Of a DNA stretch of 64,000 nt, positions 1 through 8,747 are shown in pieces. Source of the DNA: F23-B02 sp963650165 (GTDB lineage Bacteria; Bacillota; Clostridia; Oscillospirales; Oscillospiraceae); assembly GCA_963650165.1 (NCBI GenBank), contig CAVJKX010000003.1, positions 1 to 64,000 of the forward strand, read 5' to 3'. Each line of letters starts with the position of its first letter. Position 1 is the stretch's first letter. A program made the translations under genes and the position numbers. The notes under the pieces were generated by a model that ran no database searches, was not told the DNA's origin, and saw only the letters and a list, made by a program, of their open reading frames with translations.

Positions 1-111
1 TCGCCTATTCGCTATCCTTTTTTCTTATCTGTCTCTCATCATTGTAACTCCTACATTTCTTTGAATATATGCTGCCGCGGCGGCAACAATAAGCCGCAGG
101 AGGCGATATTC

Positions 112-1146
112 ATGAAAGCTGTCATTATGGCGGGCGGCGAGGGAAAGCGCCTGAAGCCCGTGACGGGAGATATGCCCAAGCCGCTCGTTCCGCTGTGCGG
201 CAGGCCGGTCATGGAGCACATAATCCTGCTGCTGAAAAGGCACGGCATAACGGAGATCTGCGCCGCACTCAAATACCGTCCGGACGATATAAAAAATTAC
301 TTCGGCAGCGGCGAGAGACTCGGCGTAAAGCTGTGCTGCCGCGTCGAAGCTCAGGCTCTCGGCACGGCGGGCGGAGTCAAAAACTGCGAGGATTTTTATC
401 GGGACGACGACTTTCTCGTCATATCCGGCGACGCGGCCTGCGACATTGACCTGTCCGCGCTGATTGCCGGGCACGAAAAGCGCCGTCCCGCCGTCACCGT
501 TGCGCTGTGCCCCGAGCCCGAGCCGCTGCGCTACGGCCTTGCACTGTGCGACCGCGAGGGCTTCATACGCTCGTTCATCGAAAAGCCCGACTGGCGGCAC
601 GTCGTTACGAACCTCGTAAACACCGGCATTTATATCGTCTCGCCGCGCGCCATGGAGTCTGTTCCGAAGGGCAGGGAGTTTGATTTTGCAAAGGATTTGT
701 TCCCCCTGCTGCTCGACAGGGGCGAGAGGCTGCTCGGCGTGCCCTGCGGCGGCTACTGGTGCGATATCGGGACGCCGAAGAGCTACTATGAGTGCTGTGC
801 CGACGCGCTGAGCGGAAGGATCCGTCTGGAGCTTGCGGGCGGCTTCGAGGCCGAGAGCGCGGATAAATGCCGCGATGCGGAAAGCAAATGCATGCACAGC
901 GCAGACTGCCGCTGCTGTGACCGCGCCCGGCTCATGGACAGCGTGAGCACTGCGTTTATCGGTCTCGGCGCGGACTACTCCGACGGCTTCCGCCTGCGCG
1001 GCGGGGATTACGAGCTGCGCATCTGCCCTCTGGCCGGCAGTGCCGCAGTGCGCATAGCCGCAAACGCCGGTGACACGGAGACCGCGAGGGAGCTCGTTGA
1101 CTCCGCCTGTGCGCTGGTGTCGGAGCTTGAAAAACGCCTTGATTAA
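112..1146 (+). CDS. Sugar-phosphate nucleotidyltransferase with degenerate phosphomannomutase tail
   Basis: 344 aa. Residues 1-240 are a nucleotidyltransferase of the mannose-1-phosphate guanylyltransferase / glucose-1-phosphate thymidylyltransferase type, with the GGEGKRLKPVT nucleotide-binding loop near residue 8 followed by MPKPLVP. Such enzymes make NDP-sugars for envelope polysaccharide. Residues about 288-344 resemble the C-terminal domain IV of phosphohexomutases (DGF..YELRI...AAVRIAANAGD), but the phosphate-binding RPSGTEP loop is replaced by CPLAGSA, and mutase domains I-III are absent. The linker (about 251-287) has five cysteines close together. I chose the ATG at 112 because AGGAGG lies 8-9 nt upstream; the longer reading frame from 61 adds an unconserved 17-residue N-terminus. 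Substrate is not determinable from sequence alone. Confidence 0.88.
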   Translation: MKAVIMAGGEGKRLKPVTGDMPKPLVPLCGRPVMEHIILLLKRHGITEICAALKYRPDDIKNYFGSGERLGVKLCCRVEAQALGTAGGVKNCEDFYRDDDFLVISGDAACDIDLSALIAGHEKRRPAVTVALCPEPEPLRYGLALCDREGFIRSFIEKPDWRHVVTNLVNTGIYIVSPRAMESVPKGREFDFAKDLFPLLLDRGERLLGVPCGGYWCDIGTPKSYYECCADALSGRIRLELAGGFEAESADKCRDAESKCMHSADCRCCDRARLMDSVSTAFIGLGADYSDGFRLRGGDYELRICPLAGSAAVRIAANAGDTETARELVDSACALVSELEKRLD

Positions 1147-1202
1147 TAAATGCGCTTATTATATAATATCCGTCAGAAGATAATTTTGACGGAGGTATAC
1201 AT

Positions 1203-1799
1203 ATGGACGTTGAAAAAACGATCGAAAACCTCAGGGCGCGCCATTTTTCGGTGCAGCACTTTGCGGACGGCGAGGAGGCCTGCGCTTACCTTCTCGGCGA
1301 GATAAAGGGCACGAGCGTCGGCATCGGCGGCTCGAAAACCGTCGATCAGCTCGGTCTGTACGACAAGCTCGTTTCCGGCGGCAACGAGGTTTTCTGGCAC
1401 TGGCGCGAGCCGGGCTTTGACACGCTTTACAAGGAAAACGCCGCCGAGGTCTTTATCTCGGGCGCAAACGCCATCGCCGAGACGGGCGAGATAATAAACA
1501 TCGACGGGCGCGGCAACCGCCTTGCCGGTCAGGTGTTCGGCGAAAAGACCGTTTATATCATCGCCGGAACGAACAAGATCTGCCCCGACTTCGAGTCGGC
1601 GGTGTACCGTGCGCGCAACATTGCGGCGGTTCAGAACTGCAAGCGCTTTCCGGCAAAAACGCCCTGCAAGATCGACGACAAATGCCACGACTGCCGCTCG
1701 CCGGAGCGCGTGTGCAACGCGATGCTCGTTCTGTGGGGGCCGATGATGGATATGAAGAAGGTCGAGATAATACTCATTGACGGGGAATTGGGGATGTGA
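1203..1799 (+). CDS. LUD domain protein (LutC/YkgG-like)
   Basis: 198 aa, the usual length of a stand-alone LUD domain. The Rossmann-like core shows GIGGSKTVDQLG near residue 40, typical of the LutC-type anion/CoA-transferase-like fold. Family members act in lactate utilisation next to the iron-sulfur protein LutB, but no lutA or lutB is present here, so lactate oxidation is not implied. The C-terminal part contains CHDC and a further Cys (DDKCHDCRSPERVC), which may bind metal. A GGAGG site precedes the ATG. Only 3 nt separate the stop from the next gene, so it probably heads an operon with the YugP-type protease and the cupin. Confidence 0.88.
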   Translation: MDVEKTIENLRARHFSVQHFADGEEACAYLLGEIKGTSVGIGGSKTVDQLGLYDKLVSGGNEVFWHWREPGFDTLYKENAAEVFISGANAIAETGEIINIDGRGNRLAGQVFGEKTVYIIAGTNKICPDFESAVYRARNIAAVQNCKRFPAKTPCKIDDKCHDCRSPERVCNAMLVLWGPMMDMKKVEIILIDGELGM

Positions 1800-1802
1800 C
1801 GC

Positions 1803-2504
1803 ATGTACATTGACTGGACCTATATAGTCCTTGTTCTGCCCGCGATGCTGTTTGCGATGTGGGCAAGCTCCAAGGTGAACTCGACATTTGCAAAATACAA
1901 AAACACGCGCAACTCGCGCGGTCTGACCGGCGCTCAGGCGGCGCGCTGGGTGCTCGACCGCAACGGCCTCGGCAATGTGCCCATCGAGCACATATCCGGC
2001 TCGCTGACCGATCACTACGACCCCTCGGCGAACGTCGTGCGCCTGTCCGACGACGTGTACGGCAGCACCTCGACGGTCGCGATAGGCGTTGCCTGCCACG
2101 AGGTCGGCCACGCGATACAGCATGCGACAAACTACGCGCCCGTTAAGATACGCACGGCGATAGTTCCTGTGACGAATATCGGCGCGAAGCTCTCGGTGCC
2201 GCTGATAATCCTCGGTCTTCTGCTCTCCTCGCTCGGCGAGGTGTTCGTCATGCTCGCCTACCTCGGCTGTGCGCTGTACGGCCTTGTGACGATATTTCAG
2301 CTCGTGACGCTGCCGACGGAGTTCAACGCATCGTCAAGGGCGCTGAAGACCATTGAGGAGACAAATCTTTTGCAGGGCGAGGAATTCAGGCAGGCAAAGC
2401 AGGTGCTCTCGGCGGCGGCGATGACCTATGTCGCGGCGCTGGCCGTATCGCTTGCACAGCTTTTGAGATTTTTAATAATAGTCGGCGGAAGGAGAAATGA
2501 CTGA
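1803..2504 (+). CDS. yugP: Membrane zinc metallopeptidase, YugP family
   Basis: 233 aa. An N-terminal membrane segment is followed by the zinc-binding HEVGH at residues 99-103, then two hydrophobic segments (about 125-170), then the conserved PTEFNASSRA stretch (about 171-180) whose Glu is the likely third zinc ligand. This order matches the Zn_peptidase_2/YugP family of integral-membrane proteases; their substrates are mostly unknown. The ATG starts 3 nt after the LUD gene, and the stop overlaps the next start in an ATGA junction, so the three genes are probably translationally coupled. Confidence 0.92.
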   Translation: MYIDWTYIVLVLPAMLFAMWASSKVNSTFAKYKNTRNSRGLTGAQAARWVLDRNGLGNVPIEHISGSLTDHYDPSANVVRLSDDVYGSTSTVAIGVACHEVGHAIQHATNYAPVKIRTAIVPVTNIGAKLSVPLIILGLLLSSLGEVFVMLAYLGCALYGLVTIFQLVTLPTEFNASSRALKTIEETNLLQGEEFRQAKQVLSAAAMTYVAALAVSLAQLLRFLIIVGGRRND

Positions 2505-2854
2505 TGATTATCCGGAACGAAGAACACAAGCGTGAGACGATTGAAAACGTGCGCGGCGGCAAGGGCGGCATACACTTCAAGCGCATGATCGAATCGCCCG
2601 AGCAGCTTTACGGCAAGGGCAGCGTATTTTCCGTCATGACGCTCGAAAAGGGCTGCGAGGTCGGCTGGCACATACACAAGGGCGACGGCGAATACTACTG
2701 CGTGCTCTCGGGCCAAGCCGAGTACAGCGACAACGGCAATATCGTGACTCTGCACGAGGGCGATACGGCCTTCTGTCCCGACGGCGAGGGGCATTACATA
2801 GCAAATCGCTGCGACGAGCCGCTCGTGCTCCTTGCACTTGTTATCTACAACTGA
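2504..2854 (+). CDS. Cupin domain protein
   Basis: 116 aa, a single small beta-barrel cupin. Cupin motif 1 is GWHIHKGDGEYYCVLSG (metal ligands His, His, Glu) and motif 2 is around HEGDTAFCPDGEGHYI with the final His. It could be an enzyme or a sugar/metabolite-binding protein; the sequence does not decide. The start codon overlaps the stop of the protease gene (ATGA), and a bidirectional hairpin terminator follows directly. Confidence 0.9.
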   Translation: MIIRNEEHKRETIENVRGGKGGIHFKRMIESPEQLYGKGSVFSVMTLEKGCEVGWHIHKGDGEYYCVLSGQAEYSDNGNIVTLHEGDTAFCPDGEGHYIANRCDEPLVLLALVIYN

Positions 2855-2860
2855 ACGTAA

Positions 2861-2888
2861 AAAACGGAGGCGCTGCTGCCTCCGTTTT
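2861..2888. terminator. Bidirectional intrinsic terminator
   Basis: A perfect GGAGGC/GCCTCC stem flanked by A-run and T-run sits between the convergent cupin and DUF1232 genes, so it can serve both strands. Confidence 0.85.
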
Positions 2889-2897
2889 TCATTGCGT

Positions 2898-3287
2898 TTA
2901 TTCTTCCTGCGTCTCCTGCTGTGCGCGCCAGACGCGGTAGCGGTCGAGCTCCTTGTCGATGCAAAGCTGAATGACGATGTTGATTATGAGCGCATCGTCT
3001 ATAAAGCCCAGTAGCGGTATATTATCCGGGATAAGATCCAGGGGACTTACGAGATACGCAGCGATCACCGCCGTGCCGAGCATGACTACGGCGGGTACCT
3101 TTTTATATCTTCCGTGGTAATAGTCGTGCAGCATCGACACGAGGTCCTGCACGTCGCCTATCGTGTCGCCGATGATGGGTATGCGCGAGAGCGGACGGAG
3201 CTTCGTGCCCGTTTTATCGAGGAAATCGAGCAGCACGCCCGTGTATTTTACTGCGGTCTTTGCGCCGGTCTTTAATGTAACAGCCAT
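2898..3287 (-). CDS. DUF1232 (YkvA-like) membrane protein
   Basis: 129 aa. The diagnostic core is SPLDLIPDNIPLLGFIDD around residues 82-99, preceded by a hydrophobic helix (VVMLGTAVIAAYLV). This is the YkvA/DUF1232 motif found in many bacterial membrane proteins of unknown function. A GGAGGG site precedes the ATG. Monocistronic, convergent with the cupin gene. No function can be assigned. Confidence 0.88.
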   Translation of the reverse strand: MAVTLKTGAKTAVKYTGVLLDFLDKTGTKLRPLSRIPIIGDTIGDVQDLVSMLHDYYHGRYKKVPAVVMLGTAVIAAYLVSPLDLIPDNIPLLGFIDDALIINIVIQLCIDKELDRYRVWRAQQETQEE

Positions 3288-3485
3288 ATTTCTACCCTCC
3301 TGATGCTACAATAATAACACATACCCGCGTATTTTCAAGCACAAACAGCATATAGCACAAATTTTATACACAGGCGCTTCGGGCTATTTGGACAAAAAAC
3401 GCAAATAGTAATTTTAACTGGATTTTACCTGTGCTTTAATATATAATTACATTGTATAGATATCGATAACGGGAGATATGTTAAC

Positions 3486-5246
3486 TTGGGGATTTCAAAT
3501 GTACTTGAGCTTTTAGGCGGCGTTGCGCTGTTCCTTTTCGGCATGGCTCTTATGGGCGACAGTCTGAAAAAGGTCGCGGGCAACAAGCTCGAGCTTATTC
3601 TGTTCCGCCTTTCGAGCACGCCTTTAAAGGGCATTCTGCTCGGCACGGGCGTCACTGCCGTCATTCAGTCGTCCTCGGCAACGTCGGTAATGGTAGTCGG
3701 CTTTGTAAACTCCGGCATGATGAAGGTTCGTCAGGCCATCGGCGTCGTCATGGGCGCCATTATCGGCACGAGCGTCACCGGCTGGATAATCTGCCTGTCG
3801 GACATCGGCGGCGGCTCCTCCGGCTGGCTCGAGCTTCTTTCCACCGACACGCTGACGGCGATAATCGCGGTTATCGGCATCGCCCTGCGCATGTTCTGCG
3901 CAGCGCCCGAGAAAAAGCATGTGGGCGAGATCATGCTCGGCTTTGCCGTTCTCATGTACGGCATGAAGGCCATGAGCAGCGCTGTGTACGATCTGCGCTC
4001 GAGCGAGGTGTTCATAAGCACGCTCACCACCTTCTCCAATCCCCTTCTCGGCATCGCCATCGGCATTGCCTTCACGAGCATTATCCAGAGCGCCTCGGCC
4101 GCCGTCGGTATTCTCCAGGCGCTGGCCGTGACGGGCGCCATACGCTTTGATATCGCGCTTCCCATCACCATGGGCATTGCGATAGGCGCAGCAGTTCCCG
4201 TCCTGCTGAGCGCCCTCGGGGCGAGCGCGGACGGAAAGCGCACGGCGCTTTCCTACCTGATGGTCGATACCATCGGCGTTATCCTGTTCAGCATAATTTT
4301 CTACACGCTCAACGCCATATTTGATTTCTCCTTCATGTCGGTCACCATGACCGCGGTCAGCCTTGCTCTTATGAACACGGTGTTCCGCTTCATCATCGTC
4401 ACGATGCTCGCTCCCTTTATTCCCGTGCTTGAGAAGATATGCCGCACCATAATCAAGGACAAGCCCGAGGATGCCGCCGTTCTCGAGGATTTCGACAGGC
4501 TCGAGGACCGCTTCCTTGACCACCCCGCGCTCGCCGTCGAGCAGAGCCGCCTTACGGTGAACTCCATGGCAATGAAGGCGCGCGAAAACCTCTTCGACTC
4601 GTTCCGGCTCGTCGGCAATTACTCCGACGAGGGCTTCCGGCACGTAAACGAGCTTGAGGATATCGTCGACAAGTATGAGGACAAGCTCGGAACATATCTC
4701 ATTCATGTAACCAGCCGCGAATTAAATCCCGATCAGTACGAATCCGTCGGCAAGTACCTGCACACGATAAACGACTTCGAGCGTATCTCCGACCACGCGC
4801 TCAATGTTGCCGAGTGTGCGCAGGAAATGCACGAAAAGGAGATCGTATTCTCCGCCGACGGCGAGCGTGAGCTGCGCGTTCTCTTCGCCGCCGTGACCGA
4901 GGTCACGAACATTGCGGTCAACTCCTTCATAAACAACGATCTTGACCTCGCCTACCGCGTCGAGCCGCTCGAGGAGCTCATAGACAATCTCTGCGACGAG
5001 CTGAAGCTGCACCACACCGACCGTCTGCAGAAGGGCATATGCACGCTCAACCACGGCTTTGTGTTCAACGACCTGCTGACCAACCTCGAGCGTATCTCCG
5101 ACCACTGCTCGAACATCGCCGTTGCGAGCATAGAGCTTGAGTCTGACAGCTTCGATACGCACGAATACATTAACAGCGTCAAAGAGGTCCGCTCGCATTA
5201 TTTCGACGAGTATTACGCGGAATACAGCAAAAAATTCGCGCTCTGA
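3486..5246 (+). CDS. nptA: Na+/phosphate cotransporter with C-terminal PhoU-like domain
   Basis: 586 aa. The N-terminal half carries the paired NptA/Na_Pi_cotrans repeats: QSSSATSVMVVGFVNSG in the first and SIIQSASAAVG in the second, each with several membrane helices. Residues about 345-570 are helical and resemble PhoU (repeated NDFERISDHALN and NLERISDHCSN motifs, the E-R-I-S-D-H signature). It likely imports phosphate with sodium, with the PhoU part as a regulatory module. The start is a TTG with GGGAG 10 nt upstream; the nearest ATG (3478) is out of frame. Confidence 0.93.
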   Translation: MGISNVLELLGGVALFLFGMALMGDSLKKVAGNKLELILFRLSSTPLKGILLGTGVTAVIQSSSATSVMVVGFVNSGMMKVRQAIGVVMGAIIGTSVTGWIICLSDIGGGSSGWLELLSTDTLTAIIAVIGIALRMFCAAPEKKHVGEIMLGFAVLMYGMKAMSSAVYDLRSSEVFISTLTTFSNPLLGIAIGIAFTSIIQSASAAVGILQALAVTGAIRFDIALPITMGIAIGAAVPVLLSALGASADGKRTALSYLMVDTIGVILFSIIFYTLNAIFDFSFMSVTMTAVSLALMNTVFRFIIVTMLAPFIPVLEKICRTIIKDKPEDAAVLEDFDRLEDRFLDHPALAVEQSRLTVNSMAMKARENLFDSFRLVGNYSDEGFRHVNELEDIVDKYEDKLGTYLIHVTSRELNPDQYESVGKYLHTINDFERISDHALNVAECAQEMHEKEIVFSADGERELRVLFAAVTEVTNIAVNSFINNDLDLAYRVEPLEELIDNLCDELKLHHTDRLQKGICTLNHGFVFNDLLTNLERISDHCSNIAVASIELESDSFDTHEYINSVKEVRSHYFDEYYAEYSKKFAL

Positions 5247-5267
5247 CGATTATTTAAGACAAAACCT

Positions 5268-5281
5268 CCGCCCAAGGGCGG
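5268..5281. terminator. Short GC hairpin after nptA
   Basis: CCGCCC-aa-GGGCGG inverted repeat 20 bases after the nptA stop. It lacks a T-run, so it is at best a weak terminator or an mRNA 3'-end stabiliser. Confidence 0.4.
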
Positions 5282-5336
5282 TGCAGCATAGGGATAAACC
5301 GGTTTTGAGCGGATCTTTTCCGCCCATACGGCATAA

Positions 5337-5373
5337 AAAATCTCGGTAATACACAAAGTATTGCCGAGATTTT
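5337..5373. terminator. Intrinsic terminator downstream of nptA
   Basis: An AAAATCTCGGTAAT stem pairs with ATTGCCGAGATTTT over a short ACACAAAGT loop and is followed by TGTTATTTT. Probably the main nptA terminator. Confidence 0.75.
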
Positions 5374-5399
5374 GTTATTTTACCTGAACGAAAATATCT

Positions 5400-5535
5400 C
5401 GCTCAAAACTGCATGCACCCTGTAAAATCGGATTTTGTTCTGTGGCAAGGCGAAAAGCGCAGGAATAATGGAGATATATTTTGAGCATTTTCAACGAAGC
5501 CACAGGGCAAAAGACTTTTTACGGGGCGGCTGTTT
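5400..5535. repeat. Candidate dispersed intergenic element
   Basis: Non-coding stretch with an imperfect large dyad: GCTCAAAA (5401-5408) pairs with TTTTGAGC (5479-5486), and CCCTGTAAAA near 5417 roughly pairs with TTTTACGGGG near 5516. It also carries CTGTGGC near 5441 and GCCACAG near 5505 as an inner pair. The nested inverted arms suggest a mobile intergenic repeat rather than a gene. No second copy was found by eye in this window. Confidence 0.4.
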
Positions 5536-5537
5536 TT

Positions 5538-6101
5538 TTATTTTTCAAGCGATGTATAAGGCAGCATCATCATTATGCGTCCATACAGCTCCTCCGCCTT
5601 TGAGCCTGCGGCATTTGAAAGCTCATCGGCAAGCTTGATTATTTCGTCGTTTTGACCGGCATTTTCGTATATATCGAAAAACGCCGCAAGCGTATCTGCC
5701 TGCTCCGCGGCTTTTATGTCCTTCGAGGCCAACGCATCACGGTAGCGCTCCCAGTTTCGGTCGCTGAGCTCGCCGAGCAGAAAGGAACCTTTCTTCAGCT
5801 GCGAAAGCGCGTCCGGGCACTCTGTCTTCACGTTCTCCAGCGCTTTAGTGGGATCGTCGAAGGTCGCGTAAAGGTCATACTCCTCACCATCGATCAGAAG
5901 ACAGGTCTTAACAGACCATGTTCCGACATCGGAAAGCAGCTTATTTGTCTGCTCCTCGCCGTTCTTATCCTTGACGGCAACAGTCTTTGGGAGAACCGCG
6001 TCGTCATACTCTGCCGGCGGATCGCTGCACGTCAAATACGCCGCAAGCACAGCCGAGACAGCAACCGCCGCTATAACGATCCATAACGTGTACTTTTTCA
6101 A
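5538..6101 (-). CDS. Membrane-anchored protein of unknown function
   Basis: 187 aa from a TTG at 6101, chosen because AGGTGG lies 6 nt upstream; an in-frame ATG at 6119 lacks a good site. An N-terminal hydrophobic segment (about residues 4-20) ending in LTC could be a membrane anchor or an atypical lipobox. The rest is soluble, acidic and mainly helical at the C-terminus, with no motif I recognise. It is probably extracytoplasmic. Monocistronic; the next gene upstream on this strand is more than 6 kb of other transcripts away in function, so context gives no clue. Confidence 0.7.
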   Translation of the reverse strand: MKKYTLWIVIAAVAVSAVLAAYLTCSDPPAEYDDAVLPKTVAVKDKNGEEQTNKLLSDVGTWSVKTCLLIDGEEYDLYATFDDPTKALENVKTECPDALSQLKKGSFLLGELSDRNWERYRDALASKDIKAAEQADTLAAFFDIYENAGQNDEIIKLADELSNAAGSKAEELYGRIMMMLPYTSLEK

Positions 6102-6225
6102 AACCAAACCACCTATCATTCCGTTAATTTTGACTACACAGGCCATGCGTCAAGCTTTGCGGCAGATACTCACTTTATAGCTATATATTGCCATAAGAAT
6201 ATAAGCTTGTCAATCAGCATTTCAC

Positions 6226-6255
6226 AAAACCGCCATCCGTTTGGATGGCGGTTTT
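6226..6255. terminator. Intrinsic terminator of thiI-cinA
   Basis: AAAACCGCCATCC pairs with GGATGGCGGTTTT; A-run and T-run on both sides. It lies just past the cinA stop on the minus strand. Confidence 0.85.
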
Positions 6256-6263
6256 GCTGTATT

Positions 6264-7544
6264 TTATTCCTTTATGACCTCAAGGCCCTGGAGATAGCGG
6301 CGCATCATGTCGAAAACATAGTTTCCGGAAACGCGGCGGACATAGCTGCGTGGGCGGCGGTCGCCGACGTGCAGCTCGCGCACGAAGGTGCCGTCAGCTG
6401 TCGCAAGCGACACGAAAACGGTTCCGACCTCGTGCACTCCGTCGCCGTCGGGGCCGGCAAGCCCCGTCACGCCGATGCCCATATCGGCGCCGAGAAGCGC
6501 GCGCACGCGCTCTGCCATTTCCTTTGCCACCTCGTAGCTTACGGCGGTCTTTTCCTCGATGAGCGCGGGGTCTATGCCCAGAAGCTTTGTCTTTGCTTCA
6601 TTCGTATAGGTCGTCACGCCGCCGAGGAAGAACTCGCTCGCGCCGGGCATATCGGTAAAGCGCTTTGCAAGCTCGCCGCCTGTGCAGCTCTCGGCCGCAG
6701 CGAAGGTCATTTTCTTCTCCCGGAGAAGCTGCATGACGCTCTCCTCAACGGTGTCGGTGTCAATGCCGAAGATGATATCGCCGAGCACATCCTTTACATG
6801 CTCGATAACGGGCTTCATCATCTCCTCCGCCTTCTCGACGCTCTCGGCCTTGGCCGTGACCTGCAGGAGGCAGTCGCCCTCCTTGGCGTATGGAGCCATG
6901 GTGGGGTTTGTCATGGCGTTCATCTCGTCGCGAAATATCTGATCTATGGCGCTTTCGGACATGCCGAAAACGTGAATTGCGTGCGAGACTATCTGCTCGT
7001 CCGACAGCGAGCGCAGATACGGCATCGCGCAGGCGCGGAACATCGCGTTGCATTCCTTCGGCGGGCCGGGCAGCATGAGAACTATCGTACCGTCCTGAGC
7101 CGTGAATGCGCAGCCGGGGGCCGTGCCCCAGTTATTGTGGAACACCGTGCAGCCTTCGGGGAGCATTGCCTGCTTTAGATTGTTTTCGGTCATCTCTTTG
7201 CTGTAGCCGCGGTTGGTCAGATAGTCGTACAGGCAGGCCTTTTCGTCCTCGTGCATCTCGAGCTCAAGGCCGAAGGACTTGGCAAGTATCTGCTTTGTAA
7301 GATCGTCGCAGGTCGGGCCGAGGCCGCCGGTAGAGATGATGATATCCGCCCTCTTGCGGGCGATCCCGATGCAGTCGGCAAGGCGCTGCGGATTATCGCC
7401 GACGACGGTGTGGTACTTTACGTTTATGCCGAGCTCCGTGAGCATGAGGGATATATCCCTCGCATCGGTGTTCGTCGTGTGGCCGAGGAGTATCTCCGTT
7501 CCGACGGAGAGTATCTCGACATTGTATGCCTTTTTCAACTTCAC
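6264..7544 (-). CDS. cinA: CinA family protein (nicotinamide-nucleotide amidohydrolase)
   Basis: 426 aa, the normal full length. Residues 1-170 form the MoCF/COG1058 domain (GTEILLG, NTDARDISLMLTELGI, STGGLGPTCDD); residues about 265-420 form the CinA amidohydrolase domain (AAESCTGGELAKRF, VTGLAGPDG). The family deamidates nicotinamide mononucleotide in pyridine-nucleotide salvage and may also act on ADP-ribose; some members are competence-linked. The start is GTG at 7544, overlapping the thiI stop (GTGA), so the two are translationally coupled. Confidence 0.95.
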   Translation of the reverse strand: MKLKKAYNVEILSVGTEILLGHTTNTDARDISLMLTELGINVKYHTVVGDNPQRLADCIGIARKRADIIISTGGLGPTCDDLTKQILAKSFGLELEMHEDEKACLYDYLTNRGYSKEMTENNLKQAMLPEGCTVFHNNWGTAPGCAFTAQDGTIVLMLPGPPKECNAMFRACAMPYLRSLSDEQIVSHAIHVFGMSESAIDQIFRDEMNAMTNPTMAPYAKEGDCLLQVTAKAESVEKAEEMMKPVIEHVKDVLGDIIFGIDTDTVEESVMQLLREKKMTFAAAESCTGGELAKRFTDMPGASEFFLGGVTTYTNEAKTKLLGIDPALIEEKTAVSYEVAKEMAERVRALLGADMGIGVTGLAGPDGDGVHEVGTVFVSLATADGTFVRELHVGDRRPRSYVRRVSGNYVFDMMRRYLQGLEVIKE

Positions 7545-8716
7545 TCGCCTACCTTTATTCTCTCGATGCCCGCATACGCCTCCTCGACGAGCGCGTCGAT
7601 ATCCAGCGCGGACTCGATCTTTTCGACGTCGCGCAGCTTGGGCTTTGTCTTGGGGTGCTTGGGCGTAAAGACCGTGCAGCAGTCCTCATACGGGAGTATG
7701 GACGTCTCGAAGGTACCGATCTTCCGCGCGAGGCGGACTATCTCCTCCTTGTCCATGCCGATCAGCGGCTGGAGGACGGGCAGATCAATGACCGCCTGCG
7801 TGGAGGCCATGGCCTCCATGGTCTGGCTTGCGACCTGGCCGAGGTTCTCGCCGGTGACGATGGCCTTCGCGCCGTTTGCCTCGGCTATTTTCTGCGCGAT
7901 GCGCATCATAAAGCGGCGCATGATGAGCGTGAAGTAATCCTCGTCGCACTTTGCGCGTATCTCCTCCTGGATGTGCGTAAAGGGCACGACCTCGATGGTC
8001 ATTCTGCCGCAGTAATCGGTAAGGAGCCGTGCAAGCTCAATGACCTTCTGCTTTGCCTGCTCGGAGGTGTAGGGGAATGAGAAAAAGTGCACGGGAATGA
8101 GATGCACGCCGCGCTTTGCTATCATATAGCTCGACACGGGGCTGTCTATGCCGCCGGACAGGAGCGTAACCGCCGTGCCGTTTGCGCCGACCGGCATGCC
8201 GCCCGCTCCGGGCGTGGGGGCCGCGTGCACATAGGCCGCCAGATCGCGCACCTCGATATGCACCGTCAGCTCCGGATCATGCACGTCCACCTCGCAGTCG
8301 GGGTAGGCCTCGGCGAGCTCGCCGCCGACAAACTGTGCAAGCTCGATGCTCGTCATGGGAAAGCGCTTGTCGCTGCGCTTTGCCTCGCACTTGAAGCTGC
8401 CTGCCGCAAGCATATCGTCGCGCAGGTACTCAACGGCAAGCTCGGCTATCTTTTTTGCGTCCTTTTCGCAGCCTGCCGCGCGGTTAACGGAGGCAAGGCC
8501 AAAGACCTTGGTCATCGCCTCAAAGGCGGCGTCCATGTCGCTCGTCTCGTCCACGGGCTCGATATACACCGTCGATTGCAGGCAGTAGGCCTTGAATTTG
8601 CCTATGGCGGCAAGGCGGCGCTTTATATTGCTCATGAGCTTCTGCTCGAAAGAGCGGCGGTTCAGCCCCTTGAGGACTATCTCGCCCTGCTTGAGAAGAA
8701 TAATGTCGTTTATCAT
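7541..8716 (-). CDS. thiI: tRNA 4-thiouridine synthase ThiI
   Basis: 391 aa: N-terminal ferredoxin-like region, THUMP domain (about 60-165), then a PP-loop ATPase with LLSGGIDSPVSSYM near residue 185 preceded by the conserved PGAGGMPVG. It adenylates U8 of tRNA for sulfur transfer and can also feed thiazole synthesis. There is no C-terminal rhodanese domain, as usual in Firmicutes, where a dedicated NifS-type desulfurase supplies sulfur. The only desulfurase in this window is 55 kb away. First gene of thiI-cinA, with a good promoter at 8748-8776. Confidence 0.96.
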   Translation of the reverse strand: MINDIILLKQGEIVLKGLNRRSFEQKLMSNIKRRLAAIGKFKAYCLQSTVYIEPVDETSDMDAAFEAMTKVFGLASVNRAAGCEKDAKKIAELAVEYLRDDMLAAGSFKCEAKRSDKRFPMTSIELAQFVGGELAEAYPDCEVDVHDPELTVHIEVRDLAAYVHAAPTPGAGGMPVGANGTAVTLLSGGIDSPVSSYMIAKRGVHLIPVHFFSFPYTSEQAKQKVIELARLLTDYCGRMTIEVVPFTHIQEEIRAKCDEDYFTLIMRRFMMRIAQKIAEANGAKAIVTGENLGQVASQTMEAMASTQAVIDLPVLQPLIGMDKEEIVRLARKIGTFETSILPYEDCCTVFTPKHPKTKPKLRDVEKIESALDIDALVEEAYAGIERIKVGE

Positions 8717-8747
8717 ATGTTCTGCTCCTAATCAATTTTAACGATAT

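Noticed and set aside
33..60. Possible minus-strand start (ATG ATG AGA GAC AGA) with GGAG upstream
   Set aside because: The frame stops after five codons; no continuing frame is in the window.
25..897. Long minus-strand open frame opposite the first gene
   Set aside because: It is the antisense shadow of the nucleotidyltransferase gene, Arg/Ala-rich with no motif, and lacks a ribosome site.
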